From Latrodectus hesperus (Eukaryota > Arthropoda > Arachnida > Araneae > Theridiidae): a stretch of DNA of 64,000 nucleotides. The DNA is taken from positions 127,966,349 through 128,030,348 of the forward strand of contig CM075851.1 in the NCBI GenBank assembly GCA_037975125.1, read 5' to 3'. The notes under the pieces are model-generated. The model worked only from the letters and a program-made list of their open reading frames with translations. It was not told where the DNA came from and ran no database searches. Below are positions 24,252 to 36,400 of the stretch, piece after piece. How positions within the stretch are numbered: position 1 is the stretch's first letter; each line of letters opens with the position of its first letter. The position numbers and the translations under genes are program-made.

Positions 24252-25755
24252 CAGGGGTGGCCAAGTTGCTTAATAGTCCAAACCATTTTTCAAAATTTGA
24301 AATTTTTCGTGAGCCACAATTAAATACGTATTTAAAAGGTATACAAAAATGATATTAAAATTTTTTTAGTGATTACATTTATTGAAAACATAAATAAAAG
24401 TTCAAAATAAGTGTATTGAATTTAAATGTTAAGAATTAAACACATATATTTACTTCTCTTGATAATTCTTTGAAATTTGGTGAATAATTGATGACAGCAC
24501 TTACAATAATTCTTTGATATGCTGGTTAGTTAATACTGATCGGTGTTTGGATTTCATGAATTTTTAAGTGTAATAAACGGAATTACGTTAGTACGTTGTT
24601 CCGAATATTGATATAATTCGACAAGCAGCCTATTTTAAATCAGGATACTTCGATTGCCGAGCTTTTCTCGGTGAATCGGTATGAATTGTGGAATTTGAGA
24701 ATCATCTCTTAAAAGCCCAATAAGACCGATTTTTTTACCCAGTATTGAGTGAAGCTCAAACAGTTGTAATGCTTAATACTTTATTAAGAGGTACATCTTA
24801 AGTTTACCTTATGGAGTTTAATCCATTTTTAATATCGACACCGCCATTTGACTCTTGAAGTGCTACTAAATTTAATAATTCTTCTTTAACAACGAAGTCA
24901 GGTGAAACAAAATTTATGAAAACTGCCAATTGCGGAAGATCTTTGACACCTGTCTATTTATCAAGGGCTAAGCTGAATGCATAACAGTTCTTCAAATCAT
25001 TTTTTGAATTATATTCAAGAGATGTATTAATTGCAGCTAGGCATCGTTCGGTTGTGTGACTCGAGATGAGAATTTGCGAAAAAGTTTTGTGAAATGCTGC
25101 ATTATTCTGATCTAAAACCTTAAGTTTTTTTTAATGAACTCTCCCTCTATATCGGCATTTTGCACTAGCAATATTGCAAGCAATAACAAAACTGGCATCA
25201 GCCACAAGCAAGTTTACCTGTTCTTAATTTGTAATTTGGTGGATACTGATTAGAAAACTGAGAGGATGATTAGTTTCATAATGTGTCAACGTAAACTCTT
25301 AACTTTATAATTTTTGTGTTATTAAAACAATATCAACACGTTTTACATATTACGAAACAAATTATAGTTAACAAAAATCGCAGATTACAAATTATATTCA
25401 TTGCAAGTGTAATACAAATTGTTTTCTCCAGAGCACAATGTCAATTGTCTGTTGCAATAAAAGTTTAAAATTTCAAAATCGGTCTGTAGTCGGTCGATTA
25501 CGCCCTTGTTTATGTTCGCTCGCATTGTTTTCGATGAGTCATATTATTCTTAACTTCGACGGAAATTAAATTTGTTACAATGTTGCACTAAGTTTTTCAT
25601 ATTTGTTGTCAGTAGTTTAAAAGATATTTTGAAAACACATATGGAAAGATAATAATATTTTATAATATAGTTACACAAATATGAAAAGGGAAGTCGAGTA
25701 CATTTATCGAGAGCCACAAATAATCCTTCAAAGAACCGCATGTTGGCCACTCCTG
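24252..25755 (-). mobile_element. Internally deleted hAT (ZBED-type) element
   Basis: Ends CAGGGGTGGCCAAG (24252 on) and CAGGAGTGGCCAAC (reverse complement of the right end, to 25755) are matching hAT-like terminal repeats. An exact 8-bp target duplication AACTAAGT (24244-24251 and 25756-25763) confirms a hAT. The reverse strand keeps AFSLALDK-stop-TGVKDLPQLAVF (site of the DESTD catalytic motif, E to K, then a stop), EELLNLVALQ, and a hATC dimerisation piece (YPDLK-stop-AACRIISIFGTTY ... KFMKSKHRSVLTNQH). The central transposase is missing, so this is a deletion derivative. Confidence 0.88.
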
Positions 25756-25763
25756 AACTAAGT

Positions 25764-27090
25764 ATTATCAGTTACTAATTAAAACGAAAATATTGCAATG
25801 AAAATTTAAAAAGAGTTATAAATAATATAATGATCATATTTATATTCATTCAAGGAAAGTAATGTATTTCCATGAAAATTGTTTTGAACACAGTGAAACG
25901 TTGAATGGGAAAAAACATTCGTATGTGAAAGTGCTTTCAAAGATAACATTAGATTTTAAAAAAATTATCGCGATTTCAGGTGGGGAATAAAAAGGAGGAA
26001 CCACTTTTAATGGAAAAGCTCAGAAACTGGAGGATCAACCCATTCATATCCCTATTAGAAATAGGAGGAAAGTCTTTTCCTCCAGAAATAAACAGATTTT
26101 TCTAAAACTAAAGAAGGCAAGTTTGATTCAAAGTGGTTAATCAAAATAAAAGTAATATGCAAATTGGCTTTCTTTGGTTTTTTTTTTTTTTTTTTTTTTT
26201 TTTGTCATCTCTTCAAAAATCTGTAGTCACACTGAAGAGAAAAACGTTTCGTAAACAAAGTAAACCGGATATAGTGACGTATAGAAATGTCACCACATCC
26301 CTTCGTTTCAACTGAAGGATACTTAATAATTAAATTTGGATATTGATGTCGAATTCTTAGTTTCTAGCATCACTGTGATGAATTGTAACACTATCGATAT
26401 TATTTTAATGTAAATTTATATAACTTTCATCACCATGGGTAATTGTTTGGGTAGGTAAAAGTATAAAAGAATAAAATGGCATACTGAAACCAGCCATCTG
26501 AAATCAATTAATATCAAATTTTGTGCTATTCATATAATAATAAATTTAGAAAGGATTTTGTTTTTGGAATTTATATGCTTTTAAATACAATTTTATGTCT
26601 CTAAATATTTATGCTTTTAAATGCAAAGATGAAAATTACTTTTTCCAAGTATTTTTATTTAATTTCTAGTCGAAGATGAGAGTATATTAATGCTGGCTGT
26701 TTTCAGCTAGTTCCACAAAAACTTTTGAACTTTTTTGCAATAGATGCTTTGTCATTTATAACGAGTTTGTTTTAAAATTGTATATCAAGTCTTTTAAACC
26801 GGAAGTTCATTGAAATTGCAAATAGAATTTCATTTCAAGCTCATCAAAGCCGAATTCTATTGTTAATTTAAAAACTAGTTTGAGCGGAACACTCTGGTCA
26901 CAAGTCGTTTCTGTCCCAACTGATGGAAGACACCCATTTCAAACCAAAAACATATGAAATAAATATTTTTAAATAAATTTGAACAAACTTGGATAAAAAT
27001 TGAAATTCCTTAAAATGTTATGTTGTTTAGGGATTTGATAGAAAATTAAGTGTAAAAAGTTTTGTTTACGAGCAAAAGCTTATTTAACTG
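25764..27090. other. AT-rich stretch, no gene
   Basis: Contains a poly(T) run at about 26179-26203. No coding region is supported. Confidence 0.45.
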
Positions 27091-27449
27091 TTACATTCTA
27101 CGTATTGATACATAAAATACCTCGTGTTTGAATTTTAATTAAAATAACTGTTATTCATGTCTCTCATACATCGATTTTTATTTTTATCCATTTTTTATAA
27201 TAATCATAACATTACATTCTACGTATTGATACATAAAATATCTCGTGTTTGAATTTTAATTAAAATAACTGTTAATCATGTCTCTCATACATCGATTTTT
27301 ATTTTTATCCATTTTTTATAATAATCATAACATTACATTCTACGTATTGATACATAAAATATCTCGTGTTTGAATTTTAATTAAAATAACTGTTAATCAT
27401 GTCTCTCATACATCGATTTTTATTTTTATCCATTTTTTATAATAATAAT
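27091..27449. repeat. 121-bp tandem repeat, three copies
   Basis: Units start at 27091, 27212 and 27333. Copies 2 and 3 are virtually identical; copy 1 differs at two or three positions, and the third is slightly truncated. The order of divergence suggests the last duplication copied the middle unit. No open frame or known satellite was recognised. Confidence 0.92.
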
Positions 27450-30050
27450 AAAAGTCAATTTTGTATTCAATATTCTTTTTCAGACTACAATTTAATGAGC
27501 ACATCCACACACACACATACTTAGTTACTTATATAATTATATTTTAATAACTCTCAATTATCTTTTCACAATAATTTAAGTTGTAATACAGATTTTTTTT
27601 CATGAATTTTTTCTTTTCTTTTTTATCTATCTTCATTATTTCCCATGTCCGCAAATGTTTCTTATTCTATTTTTTAAGAAATTCAAGTATTCTCAATAAC
27701 TATTTATTCACAAAATCTTTAATTCATCCGCCTATACATTTTTAAGATAATTTTTTTTTTCTCATTTATAAGCACTCTCTATTTCTTTGCCGCAAATCTA
27801 CATGCAAAATTCATTATAAAGGAAGTTATATGTGGCTACCTGTGATGTGAGCTCAATATTACTTCCATCTATTTTTTTATTACTCTTGATTATTTTCCAG
27901 TCTGTTTCAATCGTAAAGACTAAATGTGATCAATATCTCTATTTAAGTTTATCAATTAATTGAAATTTTCTTTATAACATTTAAAACTGATTGTTATTGT
28001 AAAAATGCCTGAAACATATTTACTTCTTATGCAAGCAAAACGCTTTTTGTTTAAATATGACATAAAAAAGCTATGAGAATTTTTTCTTTTAGTTAAAATT
28101 GCAGTCTTAATTAAAGGTAAAGGCAAAATCACCTTACCTGTCTTTCTTTTAATACTGCGATTCTTTCTTGATTTCCGGGGTGAATCTTTAACTAGCTCAC
28201 TTTTAGTTTTTCGAAGCTGAAGATTGCTACTCAATTTTTTAAATAAAAATGTCGTTAACAATGCCAATCAAACTCTCATTTAAAAGAACAAAATGCTGCT
28301 TAAAACAAAAAGATTTAATTAGAATTAACAAATATAAATCCTAATAAAATTCACATAAAACCTTTATTGAATAATATTTTATGTAGAACTCTCTCTTATT
28401 TCCCATAAATCTCACGAATTATGTATTTCTTACTGATCATTATTTGGCTTCAGAAGTTTCAATATTACGAAAAATTTCGAATTTTATTAGAAGGGGAAAA
28501 AACTTAAATAATTTAATTTTAAATTTTTTACTTTTATAATAACATTTCTTGATTTATTTATTATTACCTTTAAACTTTTCTTCAAGATTTAATACGCAGT
28601 TTTCAAAAATATTACAAGCAAAAGGTATTTAATATGTCAATCGCTTACTTTTAAAAAGGCGACAGGAAATATTTTTATTATTATTCCATTCATTAATTTC
28701 ATTTTAATATTCTGACAAATGAATAAAATTTTCCATTATATAGCAAGAGTACAAAACGAAAAAAATGGGAGAGATGTTCTTAATATTTTAGTAATTATTT
28801 GAAAGAATACAATCCATCCTTTTAATTTAACCATCCATCCAGTACATCCATCCAATTTGCTATTTTTTTTATAAAATTTTTGTGGAAAATATTAAACATT
28901 GTAACATATCCATCTCCATCCATCCAATCATCAATTCATTCATCCCTCAATCTATTCATCCTTCTTTCCATCTAACCATCATCCATATTTTTTTAAAACT
29001 GAATATTCTTGATCAAAAATTCTTTATATTATCATTTTTACTATCAACAGCAACTGAAAAGCTCTTTCTTCACCTTTCAGTACTTTCTGTCTGATTCTAT
29101 CAGCTTATTCATAATTGTGTACGACATACAATTACTCTTTGTGAACATTTAAAACAGATTCAATTAAAGCACAAAGGTTCATTCGTATGAAAACATACAA
29201 TTGGATCATTCGATATTTCTTCTATTTCATAATTATAAGACAGTACCTTCTTTTAGTTTTCCTATTTGGTTGGAAGCTTACACTGAAAATTTTTTATTGT
29301 TAGATATCTCAATCTCTGTGCGTGAACATACATGTATTTAATGAAATATGTTTAGAATGTTTATAACATTTTAAGAATTAGATGCGCGATTCAAACCCCA
29401 TTCTTTAAAAAATATATAAATGAACATTTAAATAGTATTTTTTATGTGTGAAATTCAGTTATTCTACGTAATCAAAATTCTTATGAACGATGGCATATTC
29501 TTTAATCAATAATTTATTCTGAATTACACGCATTTAGTTTTATTTAAAATATTATATATTAAAAAGTTTGTGTTTTTAAATTGATTTTGTAAAAATTTTT
29601 CTTCTGAAATATTATTTGTGATCTTGGCAATGTTCATTTTTCAATTTTCATTTTTTCGTTTTGTATTTTTAGAAAATTAAAAAATAATTTTGAATAAGGA
29701 TAAAGAACTGAAATCTGATTTCCTGTTGAATCTTTTTTTTCCCGTAGGATGTGATGTCATCTTAGTAACGAAAACACTGCAAATATACTGGTGGATAAAA
29801 CTTTAGCGACCATTTAAATTTAAAAAATAATTATGAATCCTGTATAAATATTTTCTATGAAATAATTTGAAGAGAAAGTTATAAATGTTAGATAATCAAA
29901 ATTGATTTAATATTGCAAAATAAAAATTTCACTTAAAATTGTTATAACATTGTATCTTTATGGGCTCAGGGAAAAGAAATGAGCATTGGTAGACGAAAGC
30001 TTAGTGATCTATCTACCCATCGCGTTTAAAAATTTCTGACTTTTATTCCC
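27450..30050. other. AT-rich stretch with low-complexity CATC runs
   Basis: At 28810-28990 there is a degenerate CATC/CATT-rich repeat. Apart from a possible isolated exon at 28138-28238 on the reverse strand, no coding region was supported. Confidence 0.45.
28138..28238 (-). other. Possible isolated exon (basic, Ser/Lys-rich)
   Basis: On the reverse strand a frame reading LRKTKSELVKDSPRKSRKN and SIKRKT ends at a strong donor (AAGACAG then GTAAGGT, the GT beginning at 28137). The codons are noticeably less AT-biased than the flanks, and the peptide looks like a nuclear-protein linker. An acceptor (CTTCAG) may lie just upstream, but its polypyrimidine tract is poor and no partner exons were found. 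It could equally be a pseudoexon. Confidence 0.25.
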
Positions 30051-30059
30051 AATATAGAA

Positions 30060-30385
30060 CTATCATCTTGTCTGTTGAATAATCAGCGCTGTGGCTTTCA
30101 GTTAAACATTTTATAGGTTCGATTCTCCCTTCGAAATATGTTGTTTGTAAAGGTTTACAATCCACACTTTTAAAACTGTATAAGCCCATGTTAAATTATC
30201 CTCCTCGTACAAAATTGTGAAAAAAGCAAAACGAAAACCAAATTTGAAACCTATCTTTTTGTGGATGCTTACTATGACTCTCAAACCACTTTGATCTATA
30301 GGTATATAACAAATTAAAAATTTGTCATATCAACCCTCGTGTACAAAAAAAAATTATTGTAGAACGACAAACATTATCAAACAAA
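30060..30385 (+). mobile_element. Two diverged SINE-1 copies
   Basis: The first copy (about 30070-30235) contains an internal pol III B-box-like GGTTCGATTCT at about 30117 and ends near TCCTCGTACAAAATTGTG. The second (about 30250-30385) ends CAACCCTCGTGTAC ... GAACGACAAAC. Both tails match the copies at 13310 and 57316. Boundaries are approximate. Confidence 0.6.
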
Positions 30386-30519
30386 TCGCAAAAAAATCAA
30401 CTTATATTGTGTAAAATAAAGAAATATAGAAACTTGTAGTGAATAATTATTGGATTTGAATTTTTTATTTTTAAATGTTGGCTTTCTACGGTTGTTGTCT
30501 TTATTTGTAACTTCCACAC

Positions 30520-31080
30520 ATATACAACAGATGTTGCCCGGTAATTTGATGTCTTTTAAATCAATTGACACAGTTATTGATGAAAACGAAGCCGTAAATT
30601 TCCAACTGAATTTTTAAATTCTATGGATATGCCACCACACAATCAGGAATGCCACCACACAATCTTCAATTGAAAATTGGTTCACCAATTATTCTTCTAC
30701 GTAATTTAAACTCACCTCAATTATGTAACGGTACACGTTTAGTCATAAAAAATTGACAGAAAACATTCTCGAAGCAACAATTTTGATGGGAAAATTTAAA
30801 GGAGATATCGTCTTGTATATTTTGTAAGTAAGTCACTGATTACAACCTATAATTTAATATAAGATGAATAAAATGTAAATTCAGAAAGTATATGTTGGTT
30901 TGTGCTTAATTTCAACATTTCGATACTTTACCTATTACTTTTAAATTTTGGCGGAACGTTTTATTTTCAATCTCATATGAATGAATCTATTATAAATTGT
31001 TTTAAAAAATATTAATTTGATTGATTAATTGATTCAATGTATTAAAATTACTGAGCCACAGCAACGCGTGGCTGGATCAG

Positions 31081-31084
<4 letters not shown>
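30520..31084 (+). mobile_element. Helitron 3' fragment with helicase remnant and terminal hairpin
   Basis: The forward strand preserves the C-terminal part of a Pif1-like Helitron helicase: MLPGNLMSFKSIDTVIDENE, MPPHN (duplicated in tandem as ATGCCACCACACAATC), [20 protein letters not shown], then after a frameshift [20 protein letters not shown]. About 230 bp further on comes a Helitron-type terminus: 6-bp stem AGCCAC/GTGGCT (31054-31059, 31068-31073), seven bases, then CTAA at 31081-31084 followed by T, as expected for insertion between A and T. The autonomous Rep/helicase is otherwise lost. Rolling-circle transposition is known for the family; this copy is dead. Confidence 0.8.

Positions 31085-31120
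<36 letters not shown>
31085..31120. repeat. TA microsatellite
   Basis: Simple (TA)n directly after the Helitron terminus and running into the mariner-like element at 31121. Confidence 0.95.
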
Positions 31121-32044
31121 CAGGGTGATCATAATTAAACTGCAAATTTAAAAACGCTGTAAAAAAAGAACCACTGCTCAGAAAGACCTGAAATTTCACC
31201 AGAATGTACTTCAAATATGGGGATTTTGTTTGGCGTGGGGAAAAAAATTAGGAAAAAAAGTTGCCTATAGATGGCGCTGCACAGGTGGTTATATGCAAAT
31301 TAACGTCTTGTATAAAATGCTGAGTAGCTTGAATTCTCGTTAATTGTCGATGGTGATGCAACGCTATTTCGTGACCGTATTATCAGCAGACATTTTCCAA
31401 CTCCCTGGCCGCCACGATCACCGGACATCACTCCCTGTGACTTTTGGCTCTGGAGATTTCTGAAAAATGTTGTGTACAGTGCTCCACTAGATACCTTAGC
31501 GGATTTGAAATGCCGCATAAATCAGCACGTTAACAACATCAGCACTGATACACTCCAAGCTGCTGTGGAAAATACCGTTTTACGTTTACACCTCCTAACA
31601 GAAAATGGTGGACACCATATTGAAAATTTCTTGAAGAAGACTAAGGACAGTTAAAAACCGAATTATTGTTGGCTTTTTCTACGGTTTTTGGCCGCAGGGC
31701 AATTAAAAACCTATTTTTTCCTATTCGATGTGGCACCACCTTGTCCCTCTGAATTGACTTTACACCAAGAGTGCCACAACATCTGCCTGACTTACAATAG
31801 CACAACTGGTTTAACGATCAGCTTACAGCCACAATTGATTATCGTTCTTGTCAGAATTCATATAATTAACCTACAGCCGCCTGTGCAGCGCCATCTATTG
31901 GCCTTTTTTTCCGAATTTTTTTCACCCGCCAAACAAAATCCCCCTGCTTGAAGTACATTTTGGTGAAATTTCAGGTCTTTCTGACCAGTGGTTCTTTTTT
32001 TTTTACAGCGTTTTTAAATCTGCAGTTTAATTATGATCACCCTG
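31121..32044 (+). mobile_element. Mariner-like element with 168-bp inverted repeats, internally deleted
   Basis: Terminal repeats of about 168 bp (31121-31288 and 31877-32044) start CAGGGTGATCATAATTAAAC and are highly similar, with scattered mismatches. Flanking TA dinucleotides lie at 31119-31120 and 32045-32046. The 924-bp element keeps only the 3' part of its transposase (31328-31654). Long inverted repeats together with a TPCDFxLW catalytic block point to the IS630-Tc1-mariner superfamily, DDxD branch. Confidence 0.9.
31328..31654 (+). pseudogene. C-terminal third of a DDxD mariner-like transposase
   Basis: An open frame ends at 31654 and includes WPPRSPDITPCDFWLWRFLK, where the Asp after Cys is the expected third catalytic residue, then NVVYSAPLDTLADLKCRI and ENGGHHIE. 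The first two catalytic Asp residues and the DNA-binding domain are gone, and the frame begins after a stop without a proper start. Non-functional. Confidence 0.8.
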
Positions 32045-32046
32045 TA

Positions 32047-32343
32047 TATATGTGTGTGTGTGTAGGATTGAAAGCGCCACCAGAAGGCCATTCACATGTT
32101 TGCCGCCGGACATGCAGAGAATGAGAACGAGAGAGATGATGTGTTATGGACGAAAAAAGACGCGATGATGTGAAGACGCGAATGGATATTGAAGTTGTTT
32201 CGAATTATAACTAACTAAGATGTTAGATCGTGATTTAATATTAATTTGTAAATATGTAAATAGCTTTTTCTTATTTTGTCCAAAACTATAATTAAATCAT
32301 TTAAACAATGATGTGTATTTTCCTGACAATGAAGTAACCGAAC
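32047..32343. other. Less AT-rich segment between microsatellites, perhaps a solo LTR
   Basis: Begins near TGTAGGATTGAAAGCGCC (about 32062) after a TG run and ends near GTAACCGAACCCACA (about 32347) at a CA run. TG...CA ends and about 290 bp would fit a solo LTR, but the flanking simple repeats prevent recognition of a target duplication. Confidence 0.25.
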
Positions 32344-32361
32344 CCACACACACACACACAT

Positions 32362-32459
<98 letters not shown>

Positions 32460-32467
32460 CATATATA
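32344..32467. repeat. CA/TA microsatellite
   Basis: (CA)n followed by a long (TA)n run, ending at the outer Tc1 element. Confidence 0.95.
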
Positions 32468-32789
32468 CAGTGGGTAAAAAAGTATTGACAATTGCCTTAA
32501 TTTATTCATATTGACAAATAAATAAAATGTTACACAATTTTAGCCGTCGTAATTAAATACAAAACATCTTAGATACATAAAAATAGTAAAAATTTTATTT
32601 TTTTTTACGATTTTTTCTTTTAAAAACGAAAATTTGCCTGCCAAAAAAGTATTGGCAAAGTTTTAACTGCTATGCAAATTTTGTTACATTGAAGTCATGT
32701 ATTTCGAGTAGTAAAAAAACCTACCGGTATAAAGTCTGCAAAACTACTCCAAAAATGTCTACGTATTATTTTGCAATTACTGCAGTAAA

Positions 32790-32992
32790 ATGACTTCGAA
32801 ATCGAAGGAGTTGGACGTTAGTATTAAAAACACATCACATTAGGCACAGAAATGAAGGTTTAACTTATCGTGCTATAGGAGTGCAGTTGAATCTAAGTTT
32901 ATTTACTGCCAGAAGTGTTGTAAAAAAGTTTAAGGAAACAGGATCAACGGAAAATAAGACTAGAAGTGAACAACCTCGAATATTTTCTACAA
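32790..32992 (+). pseudogene. Tc1 transposase, N-terminal part (before LINE insertion)
   Basis: From the ATG at 32790 the protein starts MTSKSKELDVSIKN, then shifts frame and continues HRNEGLTYRAIGVQLNLS, FTARSVVKKFKETGST and SEQPRIFST. This is the first helix-turn-helix of the paired-like DNA-binding domain and the linker. The frame is broken at 32993 by the LINE; the coding sequence resumes at 38381 after the duplicated target site. One frameshift is separate from the insertion. Confidence 0.82.
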
Positions 32993-33404
32993 CTGAGTGA
33001 ATATGATACCGCCCCACCCGAAAGTATACGGTGAATGTAGTGACTAGTCGTGGATGTATTCCCATCAGTCGACACTCTTGCGGTCAAGGACCGATTCGCA
33101 CAGCTTCCACACCAATCTACTCCAACGATGGGGTGTGGGTAGGCGCCAAGTCCCGACAGAGTCCAGGCACACGCCAAGGCATTTCCCGCAGCCCGACAAC
33201 CACCAGCCTGCGGTCCAGCAAGACCCATCCAAACTGAAAGAGGGCCACTGGCCTTTATTGAAATAATAATACAGAAAGCGAAAGAATAAAAACAAGACAT
33301 ACCTTGTCTTAACAAAAACGAAAATAAGACATACATTTACATAAATTAAATTTGGATGGGGTCATCCTATAACAAGTTGTGAAAAAACAAGATTAATCAA
33401 AAAA

Positions 33405-36400
33405 TCAATAATTTTCTTGTAAGCTGCTGTTGATTAAAATAGTTATGAATTCTTTAGACGCTTTTTTGAAACCTCCGGAGTTTAATAGGTTTGCTGTTGT
33501 TGTCTCTTTATAGTTTTTTGGATATAGTTGGGCTCTGATGTGTTCAAATTCTTTGCAATCATAAATTACATGTTTTGTGTCCTGTGTCATTCCGTTGAAT
33601 TGGCACTTATCATCTTTGTTTAAAAAATCTGCTTTGATAGCTGGCAAAGATGCCGTGTCCTGTTTTGAACTGGTTAAGATAAAAGTTCGCCATAATTCTT
33701 GTACTGCTTACATCGGGATGGATTTCATAGAGCTGTCTTGTTTTAGTTGAATTAGTCCATCTAGTTTGCCAAATCTGTTGTATGTATTGCTATATTTTAG
33801 TTTTAATCTGTATTTTACTGTATGGAACTGTGAATGTAATATTTTCTAGTTCTGTGGCTCCTTTTGCCTCTTTGTCAGCGACTTCATTAAGCTCGATTCC
33901 TATATGTGCTTTGATCCAGTGTAGTGTGAAGCATTCGGTATATTCCTTCAATATCTGTATTATTTCATTTAAATTATTATTTGTAATTTTATAATTTTTA
34001 TAGCCTCTAGGACTGATTTGGAATTTGAGTGTATGTGGCATTTGGTGTATTTATTATAAATTGCATATCTCAGGGCTTCCAATATTGTCTTCGCCTCCGC
34101 TTCATAGACTGTGGCTTCATTATTCATTCTTATCTTGTATATGTGTATAATTTGATTTTGGTGTCCTACGACCAAAGCTGCACCTACTCTTTCGTTTATT
34201 TAAGAACCATCTGTGTAGATATAATAATCGTTCATATTTATCGTGTTTTCGATTTTAATATGTTTTCTTTTCCATGGTGGATCGATATCAATTTTCTTAG
34301 TGTTAACATTTTTCTCACTGTAGATTTGTTCTCCTAGTTTGATCTCTATATTTTGTTTGAATAATAAGTATTTCTTTTGTTGTGCTTGTGCTATAATGTC
34401 AATTGGTGGACATCCTGCTAGTATTTGAAGTGCTTCAGTAGATACTGTTCTATAAGCTTTTGTTAATTTTATTAATGATATCCTTTGAATTTGTAATAAT
34501 TTATTATTTAGCACTAGCATAAAGTATGATTTTTTCTATAGTAACTTTATAGATTAAAATTTAACTATGTTGGGTTTTAAACTCCAAGTGGCTCTCATTA
34601 TTCTGATCAATTTATTTGTGAAATTATATACTTTTTCATGTACGGTATGTAAATGATCCAGCCAGTTAAGTTTTGTATCCAGTACTACTCCTAGGTAGGT
34701 TATATTGGAGCAATATTTTATGTTTTGATTTTGTATTTTGATTGTGGGTTTGCTTATGTTTATGTTTGTTTATGAATACTTATGTTTTTCTTTATTGTAA
34801 AGATGGTATAAGTACATTTATTAATGCTTAATTTCAATTGGTATTTGTTTATTCAGTTTTCGATTATCGAAATTGGTTGTATTGCAATTGTGGAGAATTT
34901 GTAGTATACCTTTGCGGTAAGAAGAAGAATAATATCGTCCACGTAAGCCTGACAGTAAACATTTGGAATGAAGTCATTAATTAGCAGCTCGTTGACAACT
35001 AAGTTCCATAATACAGGTCCTAATGAGGAGCCTTGCGGCACCTCTATATCGTAGTTCTGCTCTTAATCTTCATAATCAATATAGCTTCTATTTTCTAGAA
35101 AAGATTTCAGACAGTTGTAGGTGTTTTTCTGCAGATTAAACTTGTTTAGTATTTCCATTATATCTGTCCATCTTATAGAGTTGAAAGCGTTCTTAATATC
35201 TTGTGTTATTAGACAGGTATAGAGTTTCTTTATTTTCTCTTATTTTTGAAGTAATTTCATAGATAGCATCTTCTGTACTTTTGTTTTTTGTAAAGCCAAA
35301 TTGTTTATTACTTATGATTCTTTTTCTTTCTAAGTGATGTGTTAATCTATTTAGGAGGATTTTATCTAATATTTTCCCACAAGTCGGGAGCAAACAAATA
35401 GGTCTATAAGATTCTTTTTCTGTTAGGTCTTTACCTTCTTTCGGTATTAGAATTACTTTTGTCTTTTTCCAAATTTTGGAAAATATTCCTTGGATAAAGC
35501 ATTTGTTTAACATTTTCGTGAACTAGGTTTTGTCAGTAATAAAAAGTTCATATTAGATGTCTATTTCAACATTGTTGAATCCAGGGGCTTTACCGCGTTT
35601 TATTGATTTGAATATATCTTCATTTTCGGTAATGTCCGGATCATTTTCATCAGTAAAGTTTTCTTGTGTTTCAGTTGTATTTCCTGTGAAAGGAAAGTTG
35701 AATTTCATAATTTCATTTGTAGTCTCCTTAGTGTTCTCGGTCATTGAGCCATCTGCCAATTTGATGTTTTTTATTTCAGTGTTTGATTTCTGAATTTTTA
35801 GTTTTTTATAATAATTACCAAATGCATTATCATTTGTAATGTTTGCCAAGTAGTCTTTAAGCACTGTGTTCTTTGTTTGTAATATGTTCTTCCTATACTT
35901 TGCTGCAGCCTTTTTGTATTCAATTTTGTAACTATCTCTGATTTGTTGGTTTAATTCTTTTTGAAATTTTCGCCTTAATGCTCTAACTCTACTTCTTTCA
36001 ATATTTAAATCAATAAGTAGTCCACCAATAGTGACTTTTAATTTCTTCTTTTTGCTTCTTTTAGAATCTTGGCAAATGCTTCCTATATTTTCTTCTATTT
36101 TATTGATTAGCATATCTACATCATTGTAGTCCTCAATCTTGATATGTTTCACTAATTCCTCTAATTTTCTTCTCAATTTCATCATTTCAAGACTCTTAGT
36201 GTTCCATCTATTTGTATACTTTTTAGTGATTGTAGTGTTCGTTGTTTCACACTGCATTATATTGTGGTCGCTGGCTATGAATCTGTCGTCTATTTTCCGA
36301 ATTGTGATCTTTTATATTGAAAGGTTGTAGGTTAACATCAAGTCTATCTAACTAGTACCAAGGGTACTGTTAAAAGTAGGTAAACTGTTCGGATCATTTT

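Noticed and set aside
32865..33336. Several overlapping frames of 66-130 codons on both strands near the LINE 3' end
   Set aside because: They lie across the Tc1/LINE junction and the GC-richer LINE tail; none continues a known domain, and GC-rich DNA has fewer chance stops.
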